A stretch of 29,084 bases of DNA from a virus. This document shows positions 20,207-28,302 of the stretch, in pieces (positions within the stretch are counted from its first letter, which is position 1; every line of letters starts with the position of its first letter). The notes beneath the pieces are model-generated. The model was given only the letters and a program-made list of their open reading frames with translations. It ran no database searches and had not been told where the DNA came from. The position numbers were made by a program, and so were the translations under genes. The stretch spans positions 1 through 29,084 of IMG/VR virus record IMGVR_UViG_3300049825_000406. The stretch is one strand, 5' to 3'.

Positions 20207-21415
20207 ATGGCTAAGAAACAAGAATCAGATTTACAAATTGATGAGAAAGCCAAGCGCGGCACGGTGATTTTACGCGCAGGATTTTTCGGACAGGCTGGGC
20301 ATCCGAGCGTCGAGCAAATCGAACGATACACGAACAGCGCGACGGCGGGGTTGGCGGCAGGTGTAGTGCCTCCGAAAGATGCTGCATTGATGCCTTCAGA
20401 AGTTGCGCCGAAGCCGGATGATTTTGTGACGCGCAATTGGCGGCTGCTTTCACAAACGATTGTTGAGCGCGGACACTTTTTAGATTTCTCAACCCCTGGT
20501 GTGTTGGAAGCGGCAGTACCGCTCGCAAAAGGGATTACGGTTTACAAGAACCATTGGTGCTACGACTCTGAAGAATGGGTCGGCTTAGTTGCCGAAACAC
20601 AATGGGACGCAACGGGTGCGAACTCTGATGGAATCGCGGGGATCAACGGCACGGTCTTAATTGACGCTGTACAGGCTCCGAAGATCGCACGCGGCGTTTT
20701 AGTCAACGCGATCAACAGCGGCTCGGTTGGTGTGGTGTTTGAGTATGAGTATTCGCACCCGACGATGGTCGCAGAAAAGGGCTATTGGTTTTTCCGCGAT
20801 CTGCTCGGCACAAAAGTTGACGATCAGATTGTTCGGTTCATCGTCACCAAAATTTTAGAGTTTCCAGAATTTTCAATTGTGCCAAGAGGCGGAGATAAAT
20901 ATGCAAACGTTCAGCCCGACAATGACGGCGAGGACGGATTAACCGCAGGGCTGGCAGCAAAGCCGACTGCAATTTCAAAGGAGAAAACCGTGAAGCTTTC
21001 AGCAACACAAATTACAGCTTTGGGCTTAACCGGAATCGAAGGTCACGACTTTCCTGAATCCGAAGTGCTGAGCGCAACAGATAAGACAATTGCCGCGCTT
21101 AATAGCAAAGCAACCAGCTTTGATTCCTTGATCGAAGCACAGCGCACCACTGCACGCAATCAAGCCTTCCTGGCATCGGGCGCGAAAGAAGGCGAGGCAT
21201 TGAACGTGGCTGATGAATTGGCAATTGCCAACGCGACGCCGGAACAGTTGACCGCGTTGACGACAGGCTACGCCGCGAAAGTTGCGCAGTTGTTTCCGCA
21301 GACGTGTCAGAGTTGCGGGAAGGCGGCGATCAGTGGTCAGTCGAGCGTGAACACGGAAATGGCTTCAGGTGTAGCTCCGCTCGAATCGGTAGATGTCAGC
21401 GGATTGCACGGCTAA
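20207..21415 (+). CDS. I: Prohead protease/scaffold, Mu gpI-like
   Basis: A 402-residue protein, protease first and scaffold last. The protease part (about 10-255) shows PLAKGITVYKNHWCYDSEEW then VGLVAET, a pattern shared with Mu gpI and other prohead proteases that cut scaffold and capsid during maturation. From about residue 262 the sequence is helical and low-complexity (KLSATQITALGLTGIEGH...) as in scaffolds, ending with a CQSCG pair. Its start ATG 20207 lacks a good ribosome binding site but is 2 bases after the gpF stop. An internal GTG gives the scaffold alone (next entry). Confidence 0.8.
   Translation: MAKKQESDLQIDEKAKRGTVILRAGFFGQAGHPSVEQIERYTNSATAGLAAGVVPPKDAALMPSEVAPKPDDFVTRNWRLLSQTIVERGHFLDFSTPGVLEAAVPLAKGITVYKNHWCYDSEEWVGLVAETQWDATGANSDGIAGINGTVLIDAVQAPKIARGVLVNAINSGSVGVVFEYEYSHPTMVAEKGYWFFRDLLGTKVDDQIVRFIVTKILEFPEFSIVPRGGDKYANVQPDNDGEDGLTAGLAAKPTAISKEKTVKLSATQITALGLTGIEGHDFPESEVLSATDKTIAALNSKATSFDSLIEAQRTTARNQAFLASGAKEGEALNVADELAIANATPEQLTALTTGYAAKVAQLFPQTCQSCGKAAISGQSSVNTEMASGVAPLESVDVSGLHG
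20990..21415 (+). CDS. Z: Internal in-frame start: separate scaffold protein (Mu gpZ-like)
   Basis: Codon 262 of the protease gene is GTG (20990-20992), preceded by AAAGGAG with a 6-base gap, a better ribosome binding site than that of the full gene. Translation here gives the 141-residue C-terminal scaffold alone. In Mu, gene Z is nested inside gene I in the same frame in just this way, and excess free scaffold is needed for prohead assembly. Confidence 0.65.
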   Translation: MKLSATQITALGLTGIEGHDFPESEVLSATDKTIAALNSKATSFDSLIEAQRTTARNQAFLASGAKEGEALNVADELAIANATPEQLTALTTGYAAKVAQLFPQTCQSCGKAAISGQSSVNTEMASGVAPLESVDVSGLHG

Positions 21416-21465
21416 ATAATTTGCCCTGCAAATCAATCAACAATTTTATTTGAGGAGAAAACGAA

Positions 21466-21861
21466 ATGGCGAATTCATTACGCTATCAACGATCACAGCG
21501 GCTGGCGATCAGCGGCACAATTGCAGTTCCAACCGAAGCTGGCACGCTGCTGAAAATCTCAGGCGATTATGCTTTCGCCAAGGCTGGGGTTAACGATCAG
21601 GTAGCTGGCGAGTTGGTGAAAACCACGACAGTTAATCTGAAAACAGAAGCCGTTGCCACGAATTTTAATGATGTGTTAACAATCAAAGCGTCTGCGGCAA
21701 TCACGGCGGGTCAGCAGGCAAAAATGGCGGCGGACGATGGAAGCGGTGTTCAGCAATGCGCGGTTTGGGTTGATGGCACGGATTCAATTCTGCGACGCAT
21801 TGGCACTTGTATTAAAGGCGCGGCTCTCGGTGCTGACGCTGAAATCTTAACAGTCGTCTAA
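21466..21861 (+). CDS. Head decoration protein-like (DUF2190 type)
   Basis: A 131-residue strand-rich protein, QRLAISGTIAVPTEAGTLLK and VLTIKASAAITAGQQAKM, then AVWVDGTDSI. Its size, composition and position between protease/scaffold and capsid fit a small beta-rich decoration protein. A strong TGAGGAGAAAACGAA site precedes the ATG. Family assignment is by pattern and context. Confidence 0.65.
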   Translation: MANSLRYQRSQRLAISGTIAVPTEAGTLLKISGDYAFAKAGVNDQVAGELVKTTTVNLKTEAVATNFNDVLTIKASAAITAGQQAKMAADDGSGVQQCAVWVDGTDSILRRIGTCIKGAALGADAEILTVV

Positions 21862-21914
21862 GCACTGCGCTTGCCCGGCAGTCGAACGGAAATTTATTTT
21901 CAAACGGAGAATTT

Positions 21915-23171
21915 ATGAGCAATGGTTTTAAAGGGAAAGTGAAAGAGCTGACTTCTCAATTAGATGAAGTTCGCACCGGAGTCGCGCCGCTGCGTGAAGG
22001 CGGTAAGGCACGCGCCACTGATATTTCGTTATCAGAGTTTATCGCAGAACGCCGACCGGGATTCGGCATCGGGCATTTATACGCCGAGGTTGGTGTTGAT
22101 CCGCGTCGCACTACAGTTGAAGAGCTTTACGCCGATGCGGACACGGTACACCTGATGCCGGAAATTATCCGCGACGGCGTCAAGCGCGGAATGGGCTTGG
22201 CTGGTTCGAGCAAAAAGCAGTGGGAACAGTTTCGCGCCGCGCTGATGGCAGCCGCCGCATCACTGGCTAGTCCGGGAACGTCAGCAGGTAACGGTTCGCC
22301 GCATGATCGGTTCATTCAGCCAGAGCAGTTCACGGCGGCATTAAATAATGCTCGCTTCAAAAAATCCTTCTATCAGAATTTATTGGCGATTACTGAAACA
22401 GGCTTAAAAGGGCCAGTCGTGAATGTCCCTTACTTTGATGCCAGCAACGCCAAGACGCGCGTGATTACTGAAGGCGAGACAAAGCCGAAAGGTTCTGTCA
22501 GTGGCAAGACGAAACCATTTGAGCTGAATAAATACTCAACTGGCTTGGGTGTGACTTACGAGCAAATCAGTCGCTTTAGCTTGAATATGTCATCTTTGTT
22601 TTTTGCTGACGCCGGACGTTTGCACGCGGCCAAGAAAAACACGAAAGCTGTTGAGTGTTTGCTGAATGGCGATCAGGCTGACCTTTCGTTTGCAGCCGCT
22701 GTGATTGGTGTGGAATCCACGGGCGCAGGCTTTGCCTGGGTTGACCATTTGCGCGTGCTGACCTTCTTTGAAGATTTAGACCTGTCACCGGATGCAATGA
22801 TTGCTTCAAAAACGATGGCTTTGAAAATCTTAAACTTGCCGGAATTCAAGGACAATCAAAACGCCGGGTCGAAATTAGCAAACATCAACGTGCAAACTCC
22901 GTTGCCAACGGAATTCAGCTTGTATCAGCACAAGACTGTTCCTTCGACAAAAGTTGTGTACAACGATTCTTCAATCAGCCTCGGTGAAGCGGTTGAGATG
23001 CCAATGACGATGCAATCTGAAAAGATCATCAGCCGCGACATCATTGATACCTACATTGATGAATGGTCAGGTTTTTGGAAAATGCTTCGCGTGGCTTCTG
23101 TGGTGGTTAATGAAGCCGTTAGCTATGCCGCGAATCCGTTCCCGGCTTGGTTTGAACCAGTCGAAGATTAA
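21915..23171 (+). CDS. Major capsid protein (HK97-like fold)
   Basis: A 418-residue capsid protein. The N-terminal about 130 residues are charged and helical (FKGKVKELTSQLDEVRTGVA) and could be a delta or maturation domain cut by the protease. The rest has the typical strand-rich core with a loop region (FDASNAKTRVITEGETKPKG) and YEQISRF..NMSSLF. It is placed after the decoration gene and is followed by a strong terminator, as for an abundant protein. In Mu the capsid is gene T. A GGAGAATTT site supports the start. Confidence 0.82.
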   Translation: MSNGFKGKVKELTSQLDEVRTGVAPLREGGKARATDISLSEFIAERRPGFGIGHLYAEVGVDPRRTTVEELYADADTVHLMPEIIRDGVKRGMGLAGSSKKQWEQFRAALMAAAASLASPGTSAGNGSPHDRFIQPEQFTAALNNARFKKSFYQNLLAITETGLKGPVVNVPYFDASNAKTRVITEGETKPKGSVSGKTKPFELNKYSTGLGVTYEQISRFSLNMSSLFFADAGRLHAAKKNTKAVECLLNGDQADLSFAAAVIGVESTGAGFAWVDHLRVLTFFEDLDLSPDAMIASKTMALKILNLPEFKDNQNAGSKLANINVQTPLPTEFSLYQHKTVPSTKVVYNDSSISLGEAVEMPMTMQSEKIISRDIIDTYIDEWSGFWKMLRVASVVVNEAVSYAANPFPAWFEPVED

Positions 23172-23188
23172 TCCTTTCTCGTTGTTTT

Positions 23189-23222
23189 GAGGGCGGCCTT
23201 GTGTCGCCCTCCATTTTCTTTA
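23189..23222 (+). terminator. Intrinsic terminator after the capsid gene
   Basis: Arms GAGGGCG (23189-23195) and CGCCCTC (23205-23211) with a 9-base loop, followed by CATTTTCTTT. It lies 17 bases after the capsid stop and would reduce transcription into the connector genes relative to capsid. Confidence 0.75.
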
Positions 23223-23238
23223 GTTACTCGGAGCGATT

Positions 23239-23484
23239 ATGGCGAAAGCGAATACAGATACAGCAGCGACCGCTGCTGCGGAACAAGCTGCTGCAGAACA
23301 AGCTGCTGCTGTGCCAGTCAAGCGATTCGTTCAACTTGCGCCGAAAAATCAAGATGGTGGATTCAGTGACCCTGATACACGTTTCGATATTTCACGCGAT
23401 CAAGTCGTTGAATTAACGGAGCCAATTGGAGCCGCTACCCGAAAGCTGTTGGCAAGCGGTGTGCTGGTACAAGTTGAAAAGTAA
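23239..23484 (+). CDS. Small alanine-rich protein after the capsid
   Basis: An 81-residue protein. The N-terminus carries a short repeat of AAAEQAA (three copies in DNA as GCTGCTGC.GAACAA), then a conserved-looking region (FDISRDQVVELTEPIGAATR, KLLASGVLVQVE) like small phage head-tail proteins. CGGAG lies upstream. Its stop overlaps the next start (TAATG). Function unknown; position suggests a minor head or connector role. Confidence 0.6.
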   Translation: MAKANTDTAATAAAEQAAAEQAAAVPVKRFVQLAPKNQDGGFSDPDTRFDISRDQVVELTEPIGAATRKLLASGVLVQVEK

Positions 23485-23903
23485 TGCTGAATTCTGCTGA
23501 CGACATCCGGGCGCGGGTCAATTATGTGGATTCGGAAATTCTGAATTCACAAATTGACCCGCACATCAAATCGGCTTCGCGGCGCATCATCCGTTGGGTT
23601 GGCGCGGACGCTTACGCTGATGCGGGGATCGGCTCTCCGGTGAATGCAGATCGCGCGGATGATCTGACGAATGCAGAGGCGGCATTAACACTTTATTTTT
23701 TATTGAAGTGGTTACAAACCAACGTCACGAATCGCGGGATGGTCAAGCAGGCGAAAGAGGACGGCAATACCGTCAATCAGTTTTATTCACCGAAAGAGGT
23801 TGCTGATTTTATGCAGCTCTATTGGGATGAAGCCGAGCAACTATGTAAGCCGTGGCAACTGACCGACGACGCGATTAGTTCCGTGCAGTTAACGAATCTA
23901 TGA
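23484..23903 (+). CDS. Head-tail connector, Mu Gp36-like (DUF1320 type)
   Basis: A 139-residue helical protein (DIRARVNYVDSEILNSQIDP, ADDLTNAEAALTLYFLLKWL). The layout (N-terminal helix pairs with an R..Y pattern, then an (A)L.. helix and a WDEAE tail) is like the head completion/connector proteins in Mu and related phages. It is tightly coupled: starts at the TAATG of the gene before and ends at an ATGA with the gene after. Family by pattern only. Confidence 0.6.
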   Translation: MLNSADDIRARVNYVDSEILNSQIDPHIKSASRRIIRWVGADAYADAGIGSPVNADRADDLTNAEAALTLYFLLKWLQTNVTNRGMVKQAKEDGNTVNQFYSPKEVADFMQLYWDEAEQLCKPWQLTDDAISSVQLTNL

Positions 23904-24481
23904 GCAACGCTACGATCACAATTGATACTTCACAGGTCAAAGATTTGGCGTTGGATTTTGAACGTGCAGGGCGGGTTGGGTTCGGAAAAGTAATTGCTAA
24001 AGCGGAAGCCTTAGTAGTGAAAGAAACTCCGCTGAATAAAGACCCGCAGTCACGCGCAGGCGGGCTTAGGAATTCGATTAGCAGCGAGATTGAAGCCAAT
24101 GGCAGTACTTTAGTTGGATTCATCACGGCAAACGCAACCAGTGCCGCGCTGCCGTCACGATCCGCGACGATTGAATATCCGAGCGGAGCCGAAAAGAAGA
24201 TTACGCTGCGACCGACGAAGGCGTTCATGTACGCCAAAGTCGTGGCTGAGGGGCGCGGATCAATTAGTCCGAAAGATGCCAAGCTTTTGATTATTCCGCT
24301 CAGTGCGTATCGCGGAACGCCGAAAGCAATTATTGATGATGGCGGCTATAAGTTTGTTGCTGTGCGCGGTGTTGGCCCAGCGAAGGCGAACGATTATCCG
24401 GGACGCGGCTTTGCGAAGCTGCAACCCTTAGTCGAACCGATAATGATGGCAGAGCTTGAGAAAAGGTTAGGTGTGAAATGA
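23900..24481 (+). CDS. Head-tail joining/tail completion-like protein
   Basis: A 193-residue protein placed where HK97 gp10-like or Mu virion morphogenesis proteins stand. The N-terminal LALDFERAGRVGFGKVIAKA then KETPLNKDPQSRAGGLRNSI segments fit a tail completion protein (a helix followed by TPlDTGrLR-type turn). It overlaps neighbours by ATGA on both sides. Family is by pattern; it may join the tail to the head connector. Confidence 0.6.
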   Translation: MSNATITIDTSQVKDLALDFERAGRVGFGKVIAKAEALVVKETPLNKDPQSRAGGLRNSISSEIEANGSTLVGFITANATSAALPSRSATIEYPSGAEKKITLRPTKAFMYAKVVAEGRGSISPKDAKLLIIPLSAYRGTPKAIIDDGGYKFVAVRGVGPAKANDYPGRGFAKLQPLVEPIMMAELEKRLGVK

Positions 24482-24960
24482 CGGGCGAGAAAGCTTTGTT
24501 AGATTATTTGAAAAGTTTTCAGTTGTTGCCAGGCTGTACGCCGCGCTTAAAAGATGCGCAGTTACATAGCACGATCTTTGCTAAATTCTTGAAAGGTACA
24601 GACGGACATACGATTCCGTTAGGTCTGCGAATTGGTGATGGCGATTACTGGCCTGGCATTATTGCAGGCGGTAACGTCAAGGAATTTGATCTGCATTTTC
24701 TGGTGACATGCTACGCCCGATCAGCCGGAAAAGATTTCACCGAACGTGCCGCCGCACGAGAGATTGCAGCGGAATTAGCGCACGAAGTTTTCCTTGCGCT
24801 AAGTGCGGATCGAACCCTGAACACGCAGGTTTGTGACAATACGCAGGTGCTGATGATTCAGCGTGGATTTGATGACGAAAATGCGGCTCCCTACGGCGTC
24901 GCGCAAATGGCAATTTTGATTAATAGCACCGGGCGACAACTGCCCAGACCGTGGGTTTAA
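24478..24960 (+). CDS. Tail terminator-like protein
   Basis: A 160-residue alpha/beta protein following the tail completion gene, with LDLHFLVTCYARSAG-type strands (FDLHFLVTCYARSAGKDFTE) and a paired helix (ERAAAREIAAELAHEVFLAL). Size and order fit a tail terminator (as lambda gpU-like), which caps the tail tube. It starts at an ATGA overlap and is followed after 4 bases by a small gene. Family by context and pattern. Confidence 0.55.
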   Translation: MTGEKALLDYLKSFQLLPGCTPRLKDAQLHSTIFAKFLKGTDGHTIPLGLRIGDGDYWPGIIAGGNVKEFDLHFLVTCYARSAGKDFTERAAAREIAAELAHEVFLALSADRTLNTQVCDNTQVLMIQRGFDDENAAPYGVAQMAILINSTGRQLPRPWV

Positions 24961-24964
24961 TTTT

Positions 24965-25255
24965 ATGAATCGAATTATTAAATTAAAAGAAAAGGCTGTG
25001 AACGCGGAACCGTTGCACGTTGGGCAAGGCGAAACAAACTTGACGTTTGATGTGACGCAGAAAAATTTCACTGTCTCGGAAAAAGATTGGGCTGCGATTC
25101 GTGGCACAGGTTTCTTTGAGATTGATGTTGAGGCAGAGGCGAAACTGATTCCTGCGAAGTTTGAGGAATCCGCTACGGCTGGCACAGGTGAAGCGATTCA
25201 ACTGCCTGCGACCAAAGGCAGCGATTCACTGCCTCCAGTTATCAGCAAAAAGTAA
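24965..25255 (+). CDS. Small hypothetical protein before the tail-tube gene
   Basis: A 96-residue protein starting MNRIIKLKEKAVNAEPLHVG, with a strand-rich middle (LTFDVTQKNFTVSEKDW) and a low-complexity tail. It lies just before the tail-tube candidate. Similar small proteins sit there in other siphovirus modules, but no function is known. Weak ribosome binding site. Confidence 0.55.
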   Translation: MNRIIKLKEKAVNAEPLHVGQGETNLTFDVTQKNFTVSEKDWAAIRGTGFFEIDVEAEAKLIPAKFEESATAGTGEAIQLPATKGSDSLPPVISKK

Positions 25256-25292
25256 TTCCCTTCACGCCCTTATTATTTTAGGAGATTGAGCA

Positions 25293-26414
25293 ATGAGCGT
25301 TATTAGCACGGTCGGAAAAGTTTACGGTTTATCACGGGTTCCTGAATCCGCTTACGGCGTGGCAGTTGCCGCCGCGAACGGCGCAGGTAAAGCGCATCAC
25401 CAGGTACTTTTGAAGAAAGCCGATAACCCGGTCAAGGTCGAAGTCCGCACGAAAAATAATCAGGAATTTGCGACCGGATCAAACTTTGCGACGCGGCAAT
25501 ACACGACAGAACACGACGGGAATTTTAATTTCAATATTGATCTGGATTCGTTTTCACTGGGGCTGCTGTTGCACTCTGCGTTAGGTTCAATCGTTTCGAC
25601 TGCGCCTTACGCAGGCGCGGCGGCAGTCAAGAAACACGTCTATAAACCTTACGATCCGAAAGTAACTGCTCAGCTTCCTTCGCGGACGCTGCTGGAATTT
25701 TTGGCAGTCGGTGAAGATCGTGTTTTCCCAGGCGGTGTAGTGCAATCGCTAGAGCTGAAAGGCGATGGCAGCGGCACAATTGAAGCCTCGGTTACAATCA
25801 TCACGGCAGGTTCGATCATCAAGCCGTCATTGCATAATGTTGATTGGGCAGATACCGCGAACGTGACAGTTATCAAGCTCTCCAACGTCAATCCCTTTTT
25901 TGAGAATCCCCAGGCGCGAATTATCCTTTCCGACGTAGCCACGCAAGCGAATCCAATCAACATTGGCTGTACGCTCCGCAACTGGTCTATCAAGATTGAA
26001 AATAAATTGCTGGCTGAACTCGGCTATCAACCTGGTTGCTCTGGCAACTATTTTGATCCGCTTGACCCGACGCAGGGGATTGTCCGTACACGACTTTTAT
26101 CAGAAGGTCAGGACATTATGCTGAAGTATCAAGTTGAACTTGGTGCGCAGGATTATTTGAATTATCTCAGTACGCAGCGTCCCTTTGATTTTGTGCAAAC
26201 GCTCGGCACACGCAAACTGATTGCCACTGGCACAGGCCCGGTGGATTACTATCACAATGCCTCATTCAGAGCGTTCAATACACAGATCAAATCCGTGGAT
26301 CGAAGCGCACCGAATAACATCTTGATCGCCGATATTGAGCCAATGATTTTGGATGACGGCAGCGGCATCTTTCAGGCGATTGTTGAAAACGAAACTGCCT
26401 CTTACCTCGTGTAA
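25293..26414 (+). CDS. Tail tube (major tail) protein candidate
   Basis: A 373-residue beta-rich protein: N-terminal SVISTVGKVYGLSRVPESAY, then FNFNIDLDSFSLGLLLHSAL and SGTIEASVTIITAGSI and a C-terminal ISDVA.. strand set. The tandem similarity of two halves (each a strand block with a DLDSF- or LGAQDY-like turn) is like tail tube proteins that duplicate a tube domain. It lies directly upstream of the tail assembly chaperone pair. TTAGGAG precedes the ATG. The name is by position and composition; a search would settle it. Confidence 0.65.
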   Translation: MSVISTVGKVYGLSRVPESAYGVAVAAANGAGKAHHQVLLKKADNPVKVEVRTKNNQEFATGSNFATRQYTTEHDGNFNFNIDLDSFSLGLLLHSALGSIVSTAPYAGAAAVKKHVYKPYDPKVTAQLPSRTLLEFLAVGEDRVFPGGVVQSLELKGDGSGTIEASVTIITAGSIIKPSLHNVDWADTANVTVIKLSNVNPFFENPQARIILSDVATQANPINIGCTLRNWSIKIENKLLAELGYQPGCSGNYFDPLDPTQGIVRTRLLSEGQDIMLKYQVELGAQDYLNYLSTQRPFDFVQTLGTRKLIATGTGPVDYYHNASFRAFNTQIKSVDRSAPNNILIADIEPMILDDGSGIFQAIVENETASYLV

Positions 26415-26489
26415 TCACGAAACAATTTTGACTCTCTCAAAACGGATTGCTGTGCCAATCGTGGCGAGAGCTTCACTTCGGAGAAGAAA

Positions 26490-27125
26490 ATGAAAGCCCA
26501 AACAATGTACGACGCAGCGGCAAAACAAGTTGTCACTGTCACAGTGAAGCCGGGGAAAAAGATTCATCACGTCCTGTTATTGACGGATGAAATCTATCAG
26601 GAATATTTGGCAGGTAAGCCAACTGAACCGGAAGCCTCACTCGAATTTCTCTACGAATTGACGGCGCAGGATTTGACCGGAATTACAGGTGTATTACCTG
26701 AAAACTGGAAATCATTGGTTCCAAAAGCTGACAAGCATGACGTGATTGCGAATGGGTTACTGAAGGCTGATTTCATTGAACTGGAGGAAGCGATTGAGGA
26801 TGAAAGCGAATTCACGCTCGAAGATTATAGTCAGTCCGTTAAGACCGAAGCGACGTATAAACTGCGCTGTGCCTTCGATGGCGAGATGATTGATTGTGAG
26901 CATACGCTCCGTTCGTTTACGCCTGAAGAGCGCGAACATTTAGGCAAGATCGCGCAATCGAAAGTTTTCACAGAAGCCGAATCCCAAAAGAAAATCGCGG
27001 CATTTTACGACAAGGTTTTAGTTGAGAATAAAAACTATCACCGTGGCGTTGTCCCGCAATTTCATAAGGTCGCCGTGATCGTTCGCCACTTTTCCAGCGA
27101 GTCGCGGGTACTGCAAAAAAACTAA
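26490..27125 (+). CDS. Tail assembly chaperone, upstream product (lambda gpG-like)
   Basis: A 211-residue protein located just after the tail tube candidate. It has LVPKADKHDVIANGLLKADF and a helical, acidic second half (LEEAIEDESEFTLEDYSQSV), features of tail assembly chaperones. Its stop TAA directly follows the heptamer A AAA AAC (27116-27122), and -1 slippage enters the downstream ORF. GGAGAAGAAA precedes the ATG. In lambda-like phages gpG and the frameshifted gpGT together load the tape measure protein. Confidence 0.75.
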   Translation: MKAQTMYDAAAKQVVTVTVKPGKKIHHVLLLTDEIYQEYLAGKPTEPEASLEFLYELTAQDLTGITGVLPENWKSLVPKADKHDVIANGLLKADFIELEEAIEDESEFTLEDYSQSVKTEATYKLRCAFDGEMIDCEHTLRSFTPEEREHLGKIAQSKVFTEAESQKKIAAFYDKVLVENKNYHRGVVPQFHKVAVIVRHFSSESRVLQKN

Positions 27126-27183
27126 CCTGGCTTAGTCCCGCCATCACGAACCGTGTAGCGGAAATGTGGGGCGCGGCTAAGCC
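27116..27183 (+). promoter_or_regulatory. Programmed -1 ribosomal frameshift site (A AAA AAC plus downstream stem)
   Basis: The slippery heptamer A AAA AAC ends at 27122, one codon before the TAA at 27123-27125. A 7-bp stem GGCTTAG (27129-27135) / CTAAGCC (27177-27183) begins 6 bases downstream, a normal spacing for -1 frameshifting. After the slip the ribosome reads CTA ACC TGG CTT and 10 further codons into ATG TGG GGC of the next ORF without a stop. Confidence 0.85.
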
Positions 27184-27499
27184 GACGAATTCAGGCGAAC
27201 GCTGTCCAGGTGAAGAAAATTGCGAGCGATTTGGTTCGCAGGGCGGAGACGGCATCACGCACGCGGAACAAGAAATCGCAGCATGTACGTCGTGTTCGCT
27301 CAAAGGCACCAAGCCGGGCAAGTTTTCTAAAAGTGATTTGATTGGTTCGATAGTGAATTCAATCGTGAGACTGGCGCAACGGCGTGATAGCGGCTACGGG
27401 ATTCAGGACTTGACCGCGCTCGAAAGCGAGCTGCTGCTGACATACGACGCGGAACATGCGCACTACCACAGGGTGGCAGCGCAATTGAAATTTAGTTGA
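27122..27499 (+). CDS. Downstream tail assembly chaperone segment (lambda gpT-like), reached by -1 frameshift
   Basis: Expressed as the C-terminal extension of the gene at 26490, giving a fusion of about 336 residues; it has no ribosome binding site of its own, and the only ATG in frame is at 27164. The segment has a cysteine cluster (CPGEENC and CTSC, four Cys with a His) that could bind zinc, then a helical part (SDLIGSIVNSIVRLAQRRDS). In lambda the gpT part of gpGT binds tail tube subunits. The cysteine cluster is not typical of well-known gpT proteins. Confidence 0.75.
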   Translation, partial: LTWLSPAITNRVAEMWGAAKPTNSGERCPGEENCERFGSQGGDGITHAEQEIAACTSCSLKGTKPGKFSKSDLIGSIVNSIVRLAQRRDSGYGIQDLTALESELLLTYDAEHAHYHRVAAQLKFS

Positions 27500-27542
27500 G
27501 TTTATGGCGGGGCCTCTTCTTTCTATCAGGGCTAGGAAATGG

Positions 27543-27568
27543 GGAGGCGCACACCCGCCACCTTTTTT
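27543..27568 (+). terminator. Intrinsic terminator after the tail chaperone genes
   Basis: Arms GGAGGCG (27543-27549) and CGCCACC (27556-27562) pair over 7 positions with one A-A mismatch, a 6-base loop, then TTTTTT (27563-27568). It stands in the short gap before the next gene, so downstream genes may be lower or need readthrough. Confidence 0.65.
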
Positions 27569-27579
27569 GGTGATTATTT

Positions 27580-27960
27580 ATGATCGTACCGGATCGTTTG
27601 GAAGTTGCGCTGGGACTTGCTCCAACACGTTTAATGAGCGGCACAATGGTGCGCTCAGGCGCTGCAATGAATGCGCTGGACGAATGGAAATTCAATAAAG
27701 ACGCCATCCTTTACGTGCCGAGAAATCTGGTTGGTGAAGTGTTGATCGGCTGGTCAAAGCCTGACGGTTCCTTGCCCTCAGCCATCGAAGCCACCTCCCT
27801 CTGGATATGGAATTTGGGCGCAGGCGACGCCTGGGAAATGCCGGAAATTCCTGACATGAATTATCAGCATTGCTGGGTTGCGGTTGGCAACGTGATTGAT
27901 GCGGGGAAGAAAATTGCAGTGGTGAATTACGTGTGGGGGACTGATGTCGCAGCAATCTAA
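27580..27960 (+). CDS. Hypothetical phage structural-region protein
   Basis: A 126-residue protein (GLAPTRLMSGTMVRSGAAMN, then LYVPRNLVGEVLIGWSKPDG and WEMPEIPDMNYQHCWVAVG), strand-rich with many W and G. No tape measure protein lies here, although one would be expected directly after the tail chaperones. GGTGAT precedes ATG 27580. Family unknown; the gene overlaps the next one by 17 bases. Confidence 0.55.
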   Translation: MIVPDRLEVALGLAPTRLMSGTMVRSGAAMNALDEWKFNKDAILYVPRNLVGEVLIGWSKPDGSLPSAIEATSLWIWNLGAGDAWEMPEIPDMNYQHCWVAVGNVIDAGKKIAVVNYVWGTDVAAI

Positions 27961-28300
27961 GCAAGGGCGGATTATTCGAGCTAGTAGCGGAGGCGGAGCT
28001 TTACCCGCAGTGCCTATTGATGCTCGCACAATTGGCAGCAGCGCGACGCCGCTCACGTTTACAGCCGACAATACGATCTTGACTTATGACGACATCGTTG
28101 GCGGTCAGATCGTTTTTGAATCAGCTACCTTACACGCGGGTAAGCGTGTAACGCTGATTGTGCAAGCTGGCAGTGGCAGTCTGAGCAGTGCGGAGCTGAT
28201 CCGCGATTCTGAAAAAGGCGGGATGCTTCCGAGCATCCCTTTTACGCAACATTACACAATCCCGTTTATCTCAAACGGCACAAATTGGAGCATTGAATAA
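27944..28300 (+). CDS. Small putative tail or fibre accessory protein
   Basis: A 118-residue beta-rich protein (VPIDARTIGSSATPLTFTAD, VGGQIVFESATLHAGKRVTL), with a glycine-rich N-terminus. GGGGGACTG before ATG 27944 supports the start. Such short strand-rich proteins before fibre genes are common; a specific family is not recognised. Confidence 0.55.
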   Translation: MSQQSKQGRIIRASSGGGALPAVPIDARTIGSSATPLTFTADNTILTYDDIVGGQIVFESATLHAGKRVTLIVQAGSGSLSSAELIRDSEKGGMLPSIPFTQHYTIPFISNGTNWSIE

Positions 28301-28302
28301 TT

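Noticed and set aside
4864-25279. Shared word ACGCCCTTATTATTT at about 4865 and 25265
   Set aside because: A single 15-base match in 29 kb is within chance expectation, and only the first copy is part of a stem.
27504-27698. 64-codon ORF after the tail chaperone
   Set aside because: It crosses the terminator and overlaps the better 27580 gene in another frame.
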